Source: JBBIJR01 sp037445875
GTDB lineage: Bacteria; CLD3; SB21
Length of the DNA stretch: 35,286 nt
NCBI GenBank assembly: GCA_037445875.1
Contig: JBBIJR010000034.1
Span: 1-35,286 of the forward strand
Direction: 5' to 3'
The notes beneath the pieces were generated by a model that was not told the origin of the DNA, ran no database searches, and saw only the letters and a program-made list of their open reading frames with translations. The stretch's first letter is position 1. The number at the start of each line of letters is the position of its first letter. This document shows, in pieces, positions 34,626-35,286 of the stretch. The translations under genes and the position numbers were made by a program.

Positions 34626-35286
34626 TCAATGCTTGTTGTTTCCGTTTTCGCCGTACTCCAGACGGGCGAGTTGATCGTAATGGTTCCACCGCTTCGTGAT
34701 GTCCTCCTGAGCGAGCCGTGCGAGCCGGTCGGCCGCATCGGGATCGCTTTTCGACAACATCTTGTAGCGTGTCTCGTTGTACGCGTACTCCTTGAACGCG
34801 ACCGACGGAGCTTTCGAGTCCAGCAAGAGCGGGTTCTTGCCTTCCTTCGTCAGAGCCGGGTTATAGCGGTAGAGCGGCCAGTGCCCGCATTCAACGGCCA
34901 GTTTCTGCTGCCGCATGCCCAGGCCCATGTTGATCCCGTGCGCGATGCAGTGGCTGTACGCAATGATGAGCGAAGGTCCGTCGTGCGCGTCGGCTTCGAG
35001 CAGCGCCTTGACCGTCTGGCTGTCGTTGGCGCCGAGTGCGATCTGGGCCACGTACACGTTGCCCATGCTCATCGCCATCATGCCGAGGTCCTTCTTGGCG
35101 GTACGCTTGCCGCCGGCCGCGAACTTGGCTACGGCACCCCGGTTCGTCGATTTGGACATCTGCCCGCCCGTATTGGAATAGACTTCCGTATCGAGCACGA
35201 GGACGTTGACGTTGCGGCCGGAGCTCAGCACGTGGTCCAGACCGCCGAATCCGATGTCGTATGCCCACCCGTCCCCACCGACGATC
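34626..35286 (-). CDS. nifJ: Pyruvate:ferredoxin (flavodoxin) oxidoreductase, C-terminal part
   Basis: The last 219 residues of the enzyme; the rest is beyond the right edge. It converts pyruvate and CoA to acetyl-CoA and CO2, passing electrons to ferredoxin or flavodoxin. Visible is the thiamine-diphosphate-binding region: GGDGWAYDIGFGGLDHVL, then LVLDTEVYSNTGGQMSKST, the highly conserved Mg/TPP contacts, GDLGMMAMS-like text (KDLGMMAMSMGNVYVAQIA), and YSHCIAHGINM. The C-terminal tail (RYNPALTKEGKNPLLLDSK and NETRYKMLSKSDP) is characteristic of single-chain NifJ-type enzymes. It heads the visible operon with the histidine-repeat protein and the dihydroorotate dehydrogenase-like protein, which suggests anaerobic or microaerobic metabolism. 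Confidence 0.95.
   Translation of the reverse strand, partial: IVGGDGWAYDIGFGGLDHVLSSGRNVNVLVLDTEVYSNTGGQMSKSTNRGAVAKFAAGGKRTAKKDLGMMAMSMGNVYVAQIALGANDSQTVKALLEADAHDGPSLIIAYSHCIAHGINMGLGMRQQKLAVECGHWPLYRYNPALTKEGKNPLLLDSKAPSVAFKEYAYNETRYKMLSKSDPDAADRLARLAQEDITKRWNHYDQLARLEYGENGNNKH

Overview
This window reads as a chromosomal scaffold from a bacterium of the FCB superphylum, resembling Ignavibacteria, Calditrichota or KSB1-type lineages. The evidence is two very large secreted proteins that end in type IX secretion (T9SS) C-terminal sorting domains with the 'YPNPFNP' and 'SSGxYIYR' motifs, a pyruvate:ferredoxin oxidoreductase suggesting anaerobic metabolism, and two lipoproteins. GC content looks moderately high. 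A run of 16 N (29151-29166) shows it is an assembled scaffold with a gap. Every gene I can support lies on the minus strand; the long plus-strand open frames are antisense shadows. No tRNA, rRNA, CRISPR array or transposase was seen.

Region A (1-18730), read right to left, is a surface-polysaccharide cluster. It opens with a nucleotide-sugar module: a LegB-like 4,6-dehydratase, a sugar-1-phosphate nucleotidyltransferase and a DegT-family aminotransferase, all with overlapping ends. Next come a Wzz-like chain-length protein, a GT4 glycosyltransferase, a methyltransferase, a Wzx-like flippase, a heparinase II/III-family lyase, a multi-spanning membrane protein that could be the Wzy polymerase, two GT4 enzymes, a decayed glycosyltransferase remnant, a GT2, another GT4, a Wzi-family outer-membrane protein and a GT2 cut by the window edge. 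Together these suggest a Wzx/Wzy-type capsule or exopolysaccharide. No initiating phosphoglycosyl transferase, Wza or tyrosine kinase is visible, so the locus probably continues to the left.

Region B (18765-20828) is a two-gene unit: an ankyrin-repeat lipoprotein followed three bases later by an LhgO-type L-2-hydroxyglutarate oxidase.

Region C (20984-29322) carries two secreted giants. One is a subtilisin-family (S8) protease of 1402 residues. The other is a Ycf48/BNR-like repeat protein of about 1250 residues whose reading frame is broken once inside a 'KTTDGG' repeat. A hairpin terminator follows the second gene, and a good sigma-70-like promoter lies ahead of the first, on the far side of the N gap.

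Region D (29428-32559) holds a cysteine desulfurase (IscS/NifS type), a flavin reductase-like protein and a helical-repeat lipoprotein.

Region E (32621-35286) holds the C-terminal part of pyruvate:ferredoxin oxidoreductase (nifJ), a small exported protein made of two gapless 104-residue repeats with conserved histidines, a spacer with two hairpin repeats, a dihydroorotate dehydrogenase-like flavoprotein, and a terminator. The duplicated histidine protein is the most unfamiliar gene in the window.
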